A stretch of DNA of 64,000 nucleotides from JAZKHE01 sp040385525. Its GTDB lineage: Bacteria; Bacteroidota; Bacteroidia; UBA4408. The DNA is taken from positions 992,001 through 1,056,000 of the forward strand of contig JAZKHE010000002.1 of assembly GCA_040385525.1 (NCBI GenBank). The letters are read 5' to 3'. Positions 1 through 8,402 of this stretch are shown in pieces. Position 1 is the first letter of the stretch. Every line of letters begins with the position of its first letter. Below the pieces are notes generated by a model that worked only from the letters and a program-made list of their open reading frames with translations, did not search any database and was not told where the DNA came from. Position numbers and translations under genes: made by a program.

Positions 1-412
1 AATCGACATTTGATGTAATATTTGAACTATTTTCGATACTTGCAGAAATAATAAATTTAGTAAAACTCATTATACCGTATGCTTTTAGTTTATTACTTTG
101 CTTAAAAAAATATTTAGTTCCAACAGTTGGCATGTAAATGGAACCTGTTAGTTTAACTTTATCTTCGTATGAAACAATCGTGCCTGTAATTCGATCGTAT
201 CGATTTCCTTTTTCAATAGAACTTACACTTCCATTTAAAACCTGTAGGCTAACAAAAGGGACAACTTTTTTAATTTTATAACCAAATGATGCGCCGTTAA
301 GTTGTATTCCTGGGCTTACACTAAATGCGAATTGAGCATTACTTTTAGTAGCAATTAAACAAAATATCGCTGTAAATACTAAATTTAGTAATAAGGGTTT
401 TTTTATTTTCAT
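1..412 (-). CDS. Partial secreted outer-membrane beta-barrel-like protein (N-terminal 137 aa)
   Basis: The reading frame opens at an ATG at 412 and runs off the left edge, so the 3' end is missing. The first 26 residues form a signal peptide (MKIKK, hydrophobic core, ending SNAQ, a typical Bacteroidota signal-peptidase I site). The mature part alternates polar and hydrophobic residues with many Gly, Ser, Tyr and Phe (for example FAFSVSPGIQ and YFFKQSNK), as expected for beta-strands of an outer-membrane barrel. I cannot name a family. No convincing -7 box was seen upstream, and 413-683 holds nothing recognisable. It could instead be a periplasmic beta-rich protein. Confidence 0.6.
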   Translation of the reverse strand, partial: MKIKKPLLLNLVFTAIFCLIATKSNAQFAFSVSPGIQLNGASFGYKIKKVVPFVSLQVLNGSVSSIEKGNRYDRITGTIVSYEDKVKLTGSIYMPTVGTKYFFKQSNKLKAYGIMSFTKFIISASIENSSNITSNVD

Positions 413-683
413 GTTTTTTGATTATAAGTGTTTTGCTAAGTTATAAATATTTTTGAATTAAAAAACTAATTTCAAAACAATATTAACTCTAAGAGTTTGT
501 TTAATTTACTGAAACTCTTTTGAACAAGAGCTTTGTGCTATTTTCGTAATAGTTTGGAATGTTTAGTTTTTTTAATAATAATGGTTTAATAAAATAGCAA
601 TTTAATAAGCTTATAAAAAACATTTTGTTTATTGTAGTTAATTTTTGGTTTGGTTTGATAAATAAAAGTTAATTAAGAAATAA

Positions 684-1076
684 TTATTTTTTATTCTGAA
701 GTAAAACAAGAATTTCTACAATAGCCAAAATTAAAATGATACTAATTTCAAGAATAAAGTAGCTTAATCCTAACACCGTAATTTGCTTGCAATAATAAAT
801 TATAAGATAACCTGTAAGACTGCAATACAAAATATTTGCAATACTTATTGCTTTTAGAAAGAATTGCCATTTTTTGTTTAATAAATAAAAACAAGAAATA
901 GAGTAAATACTAAAAAGTATTGCTATTATTGAAAGATAGCTAAGTGTTGTTTTTGGCAATCCAAAATAAGTATTGTAATTTCTTAAAACAAAAAACAAAA
1001 AAAATGAAGTTATAAAAGCACCAATTCCATCAATTAAAAAAATACGTTTTGGATTCGAGCTTAAATTCCGAAGCAT
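684..1076 (-). CDS. Small four-helix integral membrane protein, function unknown
   Basis: A 130-aa protein starting at ATG 1076. After a short basic N-terminus (LSSNPKRIF) there are four hydrophobic stretches, at about residues 14-31, 44-65, 72-94 and 100-126, so it is predicted to sit in the inner membrane with little outside the bilayer. No catalytic motif is visible. It begins 6 bases after the msrB stop, so it is probably the second gene of an msrB operon. I do not recognise a named family. Confidence 0.7.
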   Translation of the reverse strand: MLRNLSSNPKRIFLIDGIGAFITSFFLFFVLRNYNTYFGLPKTTLSYLSIIAILFSIYSISCFYLLNKKWQFFLKAISIANILYCSLTGYLIIYYCKQITVLGLSYFILEISIILILAIVEILVLLQNKK

Positions 1077-1082
1077 TATTTT

Positions 1083-1580
1083 TTATTCTTCTTCTTTAAA
1101 ATTTATAGATACAGAATTAATGCAATAGCGCAATCCTGTTGGTTTAGGACCATCATCAAAAACGTGTCCTAAGTGTCCGCCACAGTTGGCACACATCACT
1201 TCAATACGAATCATGCCATGTGTTAAATCTCTTTTTTCAATAATTTTAGATTTATCCATTGCTTCGTAAAAACTCGGCCAACCGCAATGTGCGTCAAATT
1301 TTGTATCTGATCTAAATAATTCTGCGTTGCAAGCTGCGCAACTATAGACTCCTTTTGCTGTATGGTCGTAATATTTTCCGCTAAAAGGGCGTTCTGTCCC
1401 TTTTTCTCTTAAAATAGAATATTGCTCAGGCGTTAATGTTTTTTTCCATTCTTCATCTGATTTAGTAATTGGAGTTGCCATTTTTTTTTCTTGATTTAAG
1501 TTAGAATTGTTTTCAGCAGTTTTGTTTTGCGAACAAGCACTTAACCAAAAACAAACAAATAAAATTGATAAATATTTCAT
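1083..1580 (-). CDS. msrB: Peptide-methionine (R)-S-oxide reductase, lipoprotein form
   Basis: MsrB reduces methionine-R-sulfoxide in damaged proteins. The 165-aa product starts at ATG 1580; an upstream in-frame TTG at 1613 precedes the -7 box at 1600-1607 and is rejected. Residues 1-16 form a lipoprotein signal with lipobox LSAC (Cys16), so the enzyme is probably anchored in the envelope facing the periplasm. The MsrB fold covers about residues 40-162: zinc ligands in CAAC (Cys81, Cys84) and CANC (Cys130, Cys133), the HCGWPSF motif (Cys99, a possible resolving cysteine) and catalytic Cys153 in RYCINS. All key residues are present. It probably protects envelope proteins from oxidation. Confidence 0.95.
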   Translation of the reverse strand: MKYLSILFVCFWLSACSQNKTAENNSNLNQEKKMATPITKSDEEWKKTLTPEQYSILREKGTERPFSGKYYDHTAKGVYSCAACNAELFRSDTKFDAHCGWPSFYEAMDKSKIIEKRDLTHGMIRIEVMCANCGGHLGHVFDDGPKPTGLRYCINSVSINFKEEE

Positions 1581-1599
1581 ATTGATATTTATTATAGAA

Positions 1600-1607
1600 C
1601 AAAGGTA
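1600..1607 (-). promoter_or_regulatory. -7 promoter box (TACCTTTG) of msrB
   Basis: Reads TACCTTTG on the minus strand, a perfect match to the Bacteroidota -7 element TAnnTTTG, 19 bases before ATG 1580. It fixes the msrB start downstream of the TTG at 1613. Confidence 0.7.
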
Positions 1608-1629
1608 AAGCAATAAAGTTTACACAAAT

Positions 1630-1659
1630 AAAAAGCGACACATTTCTGTGTCGCTTTTT
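1630..1659 (-). terminator. Rho-independent terminator after the YceI gene
   Basis: A 13-base stem (arms 1630-1642 and 1647-1659, core GCGACACA/TGTGTCGC) with a 4-base loop and A/T-rich outer arms that give a U-run on the minus-strand transcript. It lies 24 bases beyond the YceI stop. Confidence 0.85.
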
Positions 1660-1683
1660 AAAACTAAATCAAAAAAAAAAAAA

Positions 1684-2280
1684 TTATTTTGTAGCTACTA
1701 AGTTTAATTTAATTTCAAAATCATCGTTAATTGCTTTATCTCCAATACCTTCAACAAAACTTTTTGAACCATATTTAATATCAAACTTAGTTCTGTCAAC
1801 AGTAATTGTAGAAACAGCAACAAATTTTTTGTCGTCCATTTTAATTACAGCAGGAAAAGTAACTGGGTTTGTTTTTCCTTTAATAGTTAAGTCACCGCTA
1901 ACTTCGTAGTTATCTTTACCATTATTTTTTACGCTTTTTAAAACAAATTTTGCAGTAGGAAATTTATCTGTTCCAAAAAAATCGTCAGCTTTTAAGTGAC
2001 CTACTAATTTTCCGCCGTATTCAGCATCTAAATCAGTACAAGTAATAGAATTCATATCTATTTCAAATTCTCCACCTTTAATGTCTTTTCCAGCAACTTC
2101 AACTTTACCAGTTGCAACAGAAATTGCACCAGTGTGTTGACCTGTTACTTTTTTTCCAACCCAAGTTGCAGTTGTTAATTTGTTGTCTACTTTATAAGTA
2201 GTTGAAGCTTTTTCTTTAGTAGTAAAAGCAAATGTTGCACTAATTGCAAGTGCTGCGATTGTAATTTTTATTGATTTCAT
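1684..2280 (-). CDS. YceI family periplasmic lipid-binding protein
   Basis: A 198-aa protein with an N-terminal signal peptide (MKSIK, hydrophobic core, cleavage near TFAFTT). The rest matches the YceI lipocalin-like barrel: early YKVDNKLTTATWVGKK, a central GGEFEIDMNSI strand, KLVGHLKADDFFGTDKFPTAKF, then SGDLTIKGKTNPVTFPA and a C-terminal DDFEIKLNLVA strand. YceI proteins bind isoprenoid or amphipathic lipids in the periplasm; ligand and role here are unknown. The length is normal for the family. It has its own promoter and terminator, so it is probably monocistronic. Start ATG 2280. Confidence 0.92.
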   Translation of the reverse strand: MKSIKITIAALAISATFAFTTKEKASTTYKVDNKLTTATWVGKKVTGQHTGAISVATGKVEVAGKDIKGGEFEIDMNSITCTDLDAEYGGKLVGHLKADDFFGTDKFPTAKFVLKSVKNNGKDNYEVSGDLTIKGKTNPVTFPAVIKMDDKKFVAVSTITVDRTKFDIKYGSKSFVEGIGDKAINDDFEIKLNLVATK

Positions 2281-2305
2281 AATATGTCTTTTTAAATTTA
2301 TAGTG

Positions 2306-2313
2306 CAAATATA
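2306..2313 (-). promoter_or_regulatory. -7 promoter box (TATATTTG) of the YceI gene
   Basis: A perfect TAnnTTTG on the minus strand, 25 bases before ATG 2280. Confidence 0.6.
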
Positions 2314-2385
2314 TGTATATACATGTAATGTGGTAATATAAAAAATGTTAATTATTGTAATTGTCTGAAAATCAGTTGCTTTATT

Positions 2386-3402
2386 TTAGATAAAAACTTT
2401 TTCTACATCGCAACTTGATCGATTTCCAATATCGTTGTAATGATTTTGAAGCCAGATTTTAGCTTTTTCTTTACCTAATTGTTTTAAATTATTTAAATGT
2501 TCCCAATCGGTATTTAATTTGCTCGAAACATTCATATCGGCCATTTCTGTTTCTGCATTAATTGCGTGAATATTTAATTTTTTTACAGGACCAAGAACAG
2601 AAGTTAAATCAATTCCTTTATCAAGCAGTTTTTGAATTAAATGAATTTTGCTCATTTCGTGCATTAAACTAGAGTTGAAAGAAAGTTCGTTAACTCTATC
2701 ACGAATTGCATCAACCGTTTTTGGCGTAGTTTTTATTTGTATTGGATTAATTTGCGCCAACAAAACATCTTCACTTTCAGTTCCATCAATTAAGGGGAAA
2801 ATAGGAGGGTTACCCATGTAGCCACCATCCCAATAATCTTCGCCATCAATGGTTACAGCCTTAAACATAAATGGTAAACATGCCGAAGCCAAAACCATTT
2901 CTACATCAATTTCTTTAGTTGAAAAAACTTTAACTCTGCTTGTTCTAACATTAGTTGCACATAAATATAATTTAGTGCGCGTGCATTTTTTTAGTTCTTC
3001 AAAATTAACTAATGATACTAAAATATCTTTTAACGGATTTAAGTCTAAAGGATTAAACTGATAAGGAGAAGCCATTTGCGACATCGCTTCAAATATTTTG
3101 TAAAACGGCGAATATTCCATTCCGCCCATTCCTTCTATCTTATCTAAAATAGAAGGTTGTAATAAAGAGTATTTATTGTTATCAGAAGTTTTTTTCCAAA
3201 ATTTGTTAAGCATATCAATTGCACCTTGTCTGCCACCAATATGCAAACCGTAAGTAAGCATAGTTGCATTCATAGCGCCAGCACTTGTTCCGCAGGCACC
3301 CGAAATTTCTATGCGCTCGTCTAATAATAATTCTTCAATAATTCCCCAAGTAAAAGCTCCGTGAGCTCCGCCACCTTGCAATGCTAAATCGATGTATTTC
3401 AT
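2386..3402 (-). CDS. Patatin-like phospholipase (soluble)
   Basis: A 338-aa predicted serine lipid acyl hydrolase. The start is ATG 3402, because the protein then opens directly with the family hallmark DLALQGGGAHGAF; the upstream TTG at 3435 would add an unlikely extension. Visible catalytic parts are the Gly-rich oxyanion loop (Gly10-12), the nucleophile elbow GTSAG with Ser40, and the Asp of the dyad, Asp192, in YWDGG. There is no signal peptide, so it is probably cytoplasmic or peripherally associated with the inner membrane. The C-terminal 140 residues are helical and lack other motifs. The substrate is unknown; patatins typically cleave phospholipid acyl esters. It is divergent from a second, membrane-bound patatin gene. 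Confidence 0.92.
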   Translation of the reverse strand: MKYIDLALQGGGAHGAFTWGIIEELLLDERIEISGACGTSAGAMNATMLTYGLHIGGRQGAIDMLNKFWKKTSDNNKYSLLQPSILDKIEGMGGMEYSPFYKIFEAMSQMASPYQFNPLDLNPLKDILVSLVNFEELKKCTRTKLYLCATNVRTSRVKVFSTKEIDVEMVLASACLPFMFKAVTIDGEDYWDGGYMGNPPIFPLIDGTESEDVLLAQINPIQIKTTPKTVDAIRDRVNELSFNSSLMHEMSKIHLIQKLLDKGIDLTSVLGPVKKLNIHAINAETEMADMNVSSKLNTDWEHLNNLKQLGKEKAKIWLQNHYNDIGNRSSCDVEKVFI

Positions 3403-3475
3403 TTTTATAATGTTGATTTTTTTACTAAAATACAATTTTAATTTTAATTTAAAAATTTGCCCAACTTTAAAATCA

Positions 3476-3483
3476 TATCTTCG
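3476..3483 (+). promoter_or_regulatory. Variant -7 box (TATCTTCG) before the membrane patatin gene
   Basis: Fits TAnnTTCG, one base from the TAnnTTTG consensus, 21 bases before ATG 3505. The same variant occurs at similar distances ahead of 7354 and 7879. Confidence 0.45.
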
Positions 3484-3504
3484 TAAAACAAGAAAAGTAA
3501 AGTA

Positions 3505-5787
3505 ATGGCTCTTAAATCATTTTTTATAAACAGACCTATACTGCGCCGAATAGTGTATTTCTTTCCTATTCAGCTACTTTTGGTTCAATTTAAAAAGAAC
3601 CATATTGTAATGCTTTTTTGGCTTATTTTGTTTGGTATTGTAACTAAACAATTAGCAACCAAATATGGTATTCCGTATTTGTTTTTAGATCCCGAATATT
3701 TAAATAAAGTAAATTGGGTTTCGTACTTAATTGTTGGTTTTAGTATTGGCGGATTTATAATGGCGTTTAACATTTCGAGTTATGTAATGAATGCTTTTCG
3801 CTTTCCGTTTTTAGCAACATTATCCAATCCGTTTTTAAAATTTTGTTTAAATAATTTTATTCTGCCTTCTTTTTTTATTGTAATTTATTGTTGGCAAATA
3901 ATAAAATTTCAGCACCAAGATCAGCTGGCAGATTCGTTTACCATATTTACTGAAGTAATTAGTTTTTTAGGAGGAATACTCCTTTTTATTTTTTTAAGTG
4001 CAACTTATTTTTTCTCTGCCAATAAAGATATTTCTAAAATGTTTGGAATTAAAACGGTAGAGAAATCAAATTTTAAAAACAAAAAAATAAGTAGAGTTGT
4101 ATTGAAAAAAAACATGGAGTGGAAAACCATTTCAACAAAAGAGGAGAGAGATTGGCATGTTGAAACTTACATTTCAAACTTTTATAGAATTAGATTAGCC
4201 AGAGGAATTGAGCATTACGATAAAGATATGCTGATTAAAGTGCTTAAACAAAATCACCGTAGCACAATTTGGTTCGAAATATTTACGATTATAACGCTTT
4301 TGGTATTGTCGTTAGTTAGAGAAGTTCCTTTTTTTGCAATTCCAGCAGGAGCTAGTGTTGTTTTATTGCTTACTTTATATTTATTGCTTAGTAGCGCAAC
4401 GCATACTTTTTTTAGAGGTTGGTCTACTACAATGGCTTTGTTATTAATTGTTGTGGCAAACGTTTTGTACACCTATAATTTTTTTAATTTTAAGAGCGAA
4501 GTTATTGGACTAAATTACAATACCTCCAAAATGCCTTATACCTTAGCCTCGGTTGAAGCTACGCAAAATAATCCTGCTATTTACCAAAACGATGTATTGC
4601 AAGGCTTGCAAATATTGAGCAATTGGGGTTTAAAAAACTCAAGTAATGAAAATAATAAAAAACCAAAATTAGTTTTTTTAAATTGTACTGGTGGTGGTTT
4701 ACGTTCTGCATTGTGGACTTTTTATTCGTTGCAGCAAGCAGATAGTATAATGAATGGAGATTTGCTAAAACAAATTCATTTAATTACCGGAGCCTCTGGA
4801 GGTATGGTAGGTGCAGCCTATATGCGCGAATTGTATTTACTAAAGCAAGAAGGCAAAATTAATTCGTTGAGCAATAAAAATTATGTCAATCAAATTAGTT
4901 CAGATGTATTAAATCCTGTTATTTTTAGTATAGCTGTTAACGATTTGTTTTTTCGTTTTTTAAAACATACAGATGGTAAATATATATATACAAAAGATAG
5001 AGGCTTTGCTTTAGAAAGCACATTAAGTTTTAACACAGGAGGAATATTAGCCAAAAAATTATTTGATTATAAATCGCCTGAGTTAGAATCAAAAATACCA
5101 ATGATGATTTTTACGCCGAGTATATTAAATGATGGTAGGAAATTATTTATATCGCCACAGCCTATATCTTATTTGTTTAGCGCAAAGCATAATAGAAAAG
5201 TAAGTAATTTAGATTTGTTGCAAGGTGTTGAATTTTCGAGATTTTTTGCAAAACAAGATGCTGAAAATTTGAGTTTTTTGAGTGCATTAAGAATGAATGC
5301 TAGTTTTCCGTTTGTGTCGCCAGTAGTTAATTTGCCTAGCGAACCCGTTATGGAAGTTGCCGATGCAGGCGGAAGAGACAACTACGGTTTAGAAACAACT
5401 TTAGCTTACATAAAAACATTTAAAAAGTGGATTGAAGAAAACACTTCAGGTATCGTAATTATTCAAATTAGAGATAGACATAAAATAAACGAAATTGATG
5501 AGCACAAAAATCAAACTTTGTTTCAAAGTATTTCGTCGCCAGTAAATAGTTTGTATGGTAATTTATTTAATGTTCAAGATTACAATCAAGATCAGTTATT
5601 GCAATACGCATCCAATTGTTATGGCGGAAAAATTGATGTAATTACATTTCAAATGAGAAATAGTAAAAAAGATAACATTTCGTTAAGCTGGCATTTAACC
5701 GAAAAAGAAAAGCAACAAGTGCTTTCGTCGATTGATTTGCCAGAGAATATTGCCGCTTTAAAAAAGTTAAAAGTATTATTGGAGTAG
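3505..5787 (+). CDS. Membrane-anchored patatin-like phospholipase
   Basis: A 760-aa two-part protein. The N-terminal half has several transmembrane segments in two clusters, about residues 30-170 and 255-335. The C-terminal half is a patatin domain: Gly-rich oxyanion loop at Gly396-398 (NCTGGGLRSAL), nucleophile elbow GASGG with Ser431, and catalytic Asp620 in DAGGRDNYG. The family hydrolyses acyl esters of membrane lipids; the fusion suggests action on inner-membrane lipids. The stop lies 12 bases inside the 3' end of the convergent DUF2779 gene. Gene starts are 102 bases from the divergent soluble patatin, so the two may be co-regulated. The substrate cannot be predicted. Confidence 0.85.
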   Translation: MALKSFFINRPILRRIVYFFPIQLLLVQFKKNHIVMLFWLILFGIVTKQLATKYGIPYLFLDPEYLNKVNWVSYLIVGFSIGGFIMAFNISSYVMNAFRFPFLATLSNPFLKFCLNNFILPSFFIVIYCWQIIKFQHQDQLADSFTIFTEVISFLGGILLFIFLSATYFFSANKDISKMFGIKTVEKSNFKNKKISRVVLKKNMEWKTISTKEERDWHVETYISNFYRIRLARGIEHYDKDMLIKVLKQNHRSTIWFEIFTIITLLVLSLVREVPFFAIPAGASVVLLLTLYLLLSSATHTFFRGWSTTMALLLIVVANVLYTYNFFNFKSEVIGLNYNTSKMPYTLASVEATQNNPAIYQNDVLQGLQILSNWGLKNSSNENNKKPKLVFLNCTGGGLRSALWTFYSLQQADSIMNGDLLKQIHLITGASGGMVGAAYMRELYLLKQEGKINSLSNKNYVNQISSDVLNPVIFSIAVNDLFFRFLKHTDGKYIYTKDRGFALESTLSFNTGGILAKKLFDYKSPELESKIPMMIFTPSILNDGRKLFISPQPISYLFSAKHNRKVSNLDLLQGVEFSRFFAKQDAENLSFLSALRMNASFPFVSPVVNLPSEPVMEVADAGGRDNYGLETTLAYIKTFKKWIEENTSGIVIIQIRDRHKINEIDEHKNQTLFQSISSPVNSLYGNLFNVQDYNQDQLLQYASNCYGGKIDVITFQMRNSKKDNISLSWHLTEKEKQQVLSSIDLPENIAALKKLKVLLE

Positions 5788-7266
5788 ACTAAGCTCTTGC
5801 AATTTTTGGAAAATTTTATAAAGTCCAAAAGTATCCATAGTGCAATAGGCTTTTAAGTTTTGTTTTAGTTCTTCAATCTCAAAAATATCATTGCTTTTTT
5901 GTAATTTTTCAAACGAAACCATAGCGCCAGCTCCGCCATTAATTGATAATTCATCGTAATTAACATCAGGCACTAACGCGGGTAAAATTGCTTTTAACGA
6001 ATATGAACCTTTCATGCTAAGCGAATAAAAAACAGGTGCAGAAAACCAATTTCTTATGTCTACAATTCTATTTAAACGCTCTTGCATTTGTTCAGCTAAT
6101 TCAGGATAAAGCTGCGCTAATTTATTTAAAACTCTGCGCTCTAAATTATCATCAAACACTAAAATGTTACCAGTATTTTTTGTGGCATTTAAAAATGCTA
6201 AAGCAAATTGTTTGCGTTGGTCGCTGTTTACATCTGTTAAATAAACTTCGTGCGATAAAATGCCTTTGCTTAAATAATGCATCGAAAATAAAAACGGAAT
6301 ATGCTCAAAAGGTTTTGTGTCTTCAAATATAGGAATACTTGGCATATACGCTTCAATATCGAAAAAATATACATCGTCAGAAATTTGAGCTAAGTATTCT
6401 TTAATTTTTTGTTTGTCAATAAAGTCTGTTTTATTTTTTGCACACCAAATTTGAGTTTGCTGATCTTTTTTAAACGATTTTTCGTTTTCAATTTGCTCCA
6501 ATAAAATTGTGCCTTCTCGGTACATTGCAAATTGATCGTGTTTAGAATAGTTTACTAAATCAAAAACAGAATTTTGTGGCATACCTTTCCAGCAAGTTCC
6601 TCTGTAATCGCAGTTATACGGATAAAAACAATGTTCGCCAATTCCTTTTTCAGGAATATTAATTTGTGCTAAAGTAGCAAACGATTTTTGAATGGTTTCT
6701 TCAATTAAAGCTTGTCGTTCTAAAATTTCGTGCAAAACAGATTTAACAATAAAAAAATCATTAAAATTTATTTCACCTTTTTTTATGTAATCTTTATTTA
6801 CAAACACAATACTAAAATCTTTTAGTTCAATACCCGATTTTGTAATAACATAATATTGCAAAGCCGCATCCATCAAATAGGTAGCCGTAATGCGTGTAGA
6901 ACTTTTTACTTCGTAAGCTCGCCAGCCATCATTATTAACTAAAATATCTAAAGCAACTAAAACTTTGTTATGTATAAAAGCAGCTTCGTAAATTGTTGGA
7001 ACGTTAGCAGTAATACATTCTCTAGTTTTTAAAACAGATTCATCATATTTTGCTAATGAATTTGGACTAGCATCAATACCGCCAGGAAATAAATTCCAAG
7101 CGTACTTTCCAATATCAGTTCCTCTACTAAAAAGCGCTTTTTGTTCTGCCGAAATTGGGTCGCGTTTTATTTGCGTGTTTTTATAAAAATAAAGCGACTT
7201 TTCACACTGTAAGCCGCGAATAAAAGTTGATTTACTTAAAACATAATGCGTTTCTAATTCTTGCAT
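5776..7266 (-). CDS. DUF2779 protein: Cas4/RecB-like nuclease joined to an RNase H-like region
   Basis: A 496-aa protein. The N-terminal domain has the PD-(D/E)xK nuclease pattern of Cas4 and RecB: Glu94, Asp107 and Glu119-Val-Lys121 (YEVKSS), then a Gln/Tyr motif near 137. Cys21 and the cluster Cys213, Cys219, Cys225 copy the split four-cysteine 4Fe-4S layout of Cas4 and AddB. The C-terminal half opens with FFDIEAYMPSIP near residue 300, resembling motif I of DEDD exonucleases, and is typical of DUF2779. It may be a DNA repair or nucleic-acid-processing nuclease. No cas or rec genes are nearby, so the context does not define a pathway. It converges with the membrane patatin with a 12-base overlap. 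Confidence 0.85.
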   Translation of the reverse strand: MQELETHYVLSKSTFIRGLQCEKSLYFYKNTQIKRDPISAEQKALFSRGTDIGKYAWNLFPGGIDASPNSLAKYDESVLKTRECITANVPTIYEAAFIHNKVLVALDILVNNDGWRAYEVKSSTRITATYLMDAALQYYVITKSGIELKDFSIVFVNKDYIKKGEINFNDFFIVKSVLHEILERQALIEETIQKSFATLAQINIPEKGIGEHCFYPYNCDYRGTCWKGMPQNSVFDLVNYSKHDQFAMYREGTILLEQIENEKSFKKDQQTQIWCAKNKTDFIDKQKIKEYLAQISDDVYFFDIEAYMPSIPIFEDTKPFEHIPFLFSMHYLSKGILSHEVYLTDVNSDQRKQFALAFLNATKNTGNILVFDDNLERRVLNKLAQLYPELAEQMQERLNRIVDIRNWFSAPVFYSLSMKGSYSLKAILPALVPDVNYDELSINGGAGAMVSFEKLQKSNDIFEIEELKQNLKAYCTMDTFGLYKIFQKLQELSLLQ

Positions 7267-7328
7267 AATAAAGTAAATTTAGAAACTTTTTTTAGATTTA
7301 TAGCTTGCATTTAGTCAATATTAATTTG

Positions 7329-7336
7329 TATTTTCG
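7329..7336 (+). promoter_or_regulatory. Variant -7 box (TATTTTCG) of the YajQ gene
   Basis: TAnnTTCG, 17 bases before ATG 7354; the spacing matches the consensus boxes elsewhere in the window. Confidence 0.45.
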
Positions 7337-7353
7337 GTTAAAATTTTAATGAT

Positions 7354-7842
7354 ATGCCTTCATTTGATATAGTTAGTAAAGTTGATGCTCAAGTTTTAGA
7401 CAATGTTATAAACGTTGCTAAAAGAGATATTTTAAACCGTTTTGATTTTAGAGATTCAAAATCAGAAATTGATTTAGATAAAAAAGCAATGGTAATTCAT
7501 TTGCACAGCGAAAACGATATGCGCATCGAAGCCATGGAAGATGCCATTCGTTCGCGAATGATAAAACAAAATTTAGACCCTATGTCGCTCGATTTTGGTA
7601 AAGAAAGAGTGGCATCGGGCAATATGCTTAAAAAAGATATTAAAGTTAAACAAGGCATTGAAAAAGAAACTTCCAAAAAAATTGTGAAAGCAATTAAAGA
7701 TTCTAAACTGAAAGTTGATGCGCAAATAATGGACGACCAAGTAAGAGTTACAGCCAAAAAGATTGACGATTTGCAAGCTGTTATCGCTTTGTGTAGACGA
7801 ATCGATTTTGAAGCTCCCTTGCAGTTTGTGAATATGAAATAA
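7354..7842 (+). CDS. yajQ: YajQ family nucleotide-binding protein
   Basis: A 162-aa cytoplasmic protein matching YajQ along its length: MPSFDIVSKVD at the start, NRFDFRDSK, GKERVASGNMLKKDI in the middle, and the C-terminal VTAKKIDDLQAVIALCRR. YajQ proteins have two ferredoxin-like folds, and some members bind cyclic di-GMP and act as effectors. Whether this one binds c-di-GMP cannot be read from the sequence, and no GGDEF or EAL genes are nearby. The length is normal. It probably stands alone, with its own variant -7 box. Confidence 0.93.
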   Translation: MPSFDIVSKVDAQVLDNVINVAKRDILNRFDFRDSKSEIDLDKKAMVIHLHSENDMRIEAMEDAIRSRMIKQNLDPMSLDFGKERVASGNMLKKDIKVKQGIEKETSKKIVKAIKDSKLKVDAQIMDDQVRVTAKKIDDLQAVIALCRRIDFEAPLQFVNMK

Positions 7843-7850
7843 ATTTTGAT

Positions 7851-7858
7851 TATTTTCG
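7851..7858 (+). promoter_or_regulatory. Variant -7 box (TATTTTCG) of the mini-lipoprotein pair
   Basis: Identical to the box before yajQ, 20 bases before ATG 7879. Confidence 0.4.
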
Positions 7859-7878
7859 TTAACTAACAAATATTTAAA

Positions 7879-8136
7879 ATGAGCGGAATACAAGTTTTGT
7901 TTTTAATAGTTGTTGTTCTTTTTTTGAACTCTTGTTCAAAATCAAATCAGTGTGAGTGTAATACACCTTTTGTTTTGGGTAATTATTATCAGCCAGGAGA
8001 TATTGTTAGCAATCGAGGTTCTTGTTGGATGTATAGAGAAGAAGCAAATCCATCAATTGTCTCGCATAATGGTAATATTCCTAGAGACATATTTCCTGAC
8101 ACTCAAGATTTGTGGATAAACATTTGTAAAGATTAA
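7879..8136 (+). CDS. Small lipoprotein with a carbohydrate-binding-like motif (copy 1)
   Basis: An 85-aa lipoprotein: hydrophobic signal with lipobox LNSC (Cys19), then a mature domain of about 65 residues. It holds CECNTPF, NYYQPGDIVSNRG, a CW pair and a final WINICKD. The order of a Tyr-x-x-Gly-Asp-x-Val strand, an Asn-x-Gly turn and two Trp resembles the small chitin/cellulose-binding modules CBM5/12; that is inference from spacing. Four mature cysteines (CEC, CW, IC) may form disulfides. It is followed after 2 bases by a paralogue and then a barrel gene, probably one operon. No function is assigned. Confidence 0.7.
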   Translation: MSGIQVLFLIVVVLFLNSCSKSNQCECNTPFVLGNYYQPGDIVSNRGSCWMYREEANPSIVSHNGNIPRDIFPDTQDLWINICKD

Positions 8137-8138
8137 TT

Positions 8139-8402
8139 ATGAAAAGAAATTATTTAAAGTTTATAGTTGTTTTAGTTGTGTTTGTAATTTTACAAGGATG
8201 CACAAAATCAAAACAATGCGAATGTAATACGCCTTTTGTTTTTGGTAATTATTACCAGCCAGGCGATGTAGTAAGCAATCGTGGAGCTTGTTGGACACCA
8301 GCACCAGGAACAGTTGGCGATTATTTAACTCAACCAGACTCTGAACCAATGGACACATTTCCAATTCAGCAAGACATTTGGATAAAACTATGTGAAAAAT
8401 AA
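8139..8402 (+). CDS. Small lipoprotein with a carbohydrate-binding-like motif (copy 2)
   Basis: An 87-aa tandem paralogue of the preceding gene. It has a signal with lipobox LQGC (Cys21) and the same core: QCECNTPFVFGNYYQPGD, VVSNRGACW and a C-terminal WIKLCEK. The two differ mainly in the loop between CW and the last Trp (PAPGTVGDYLTQ here), which is where CBM5/12-like modules vary. The DNA is clearly similar but has diverged, so the duplication is not recent. The next gene begins directly after this stop (TAAATG), suggesting translational coupling. Confidence 0.7.
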   Translation: MKRNYLKFIVVLVVFVILQGCTKSKQCECNTPFVFGNYYQPGDVVSNRGACWTPAPGTVGDYLTQPDSEPMDTFPIQQDIWIKLCEK

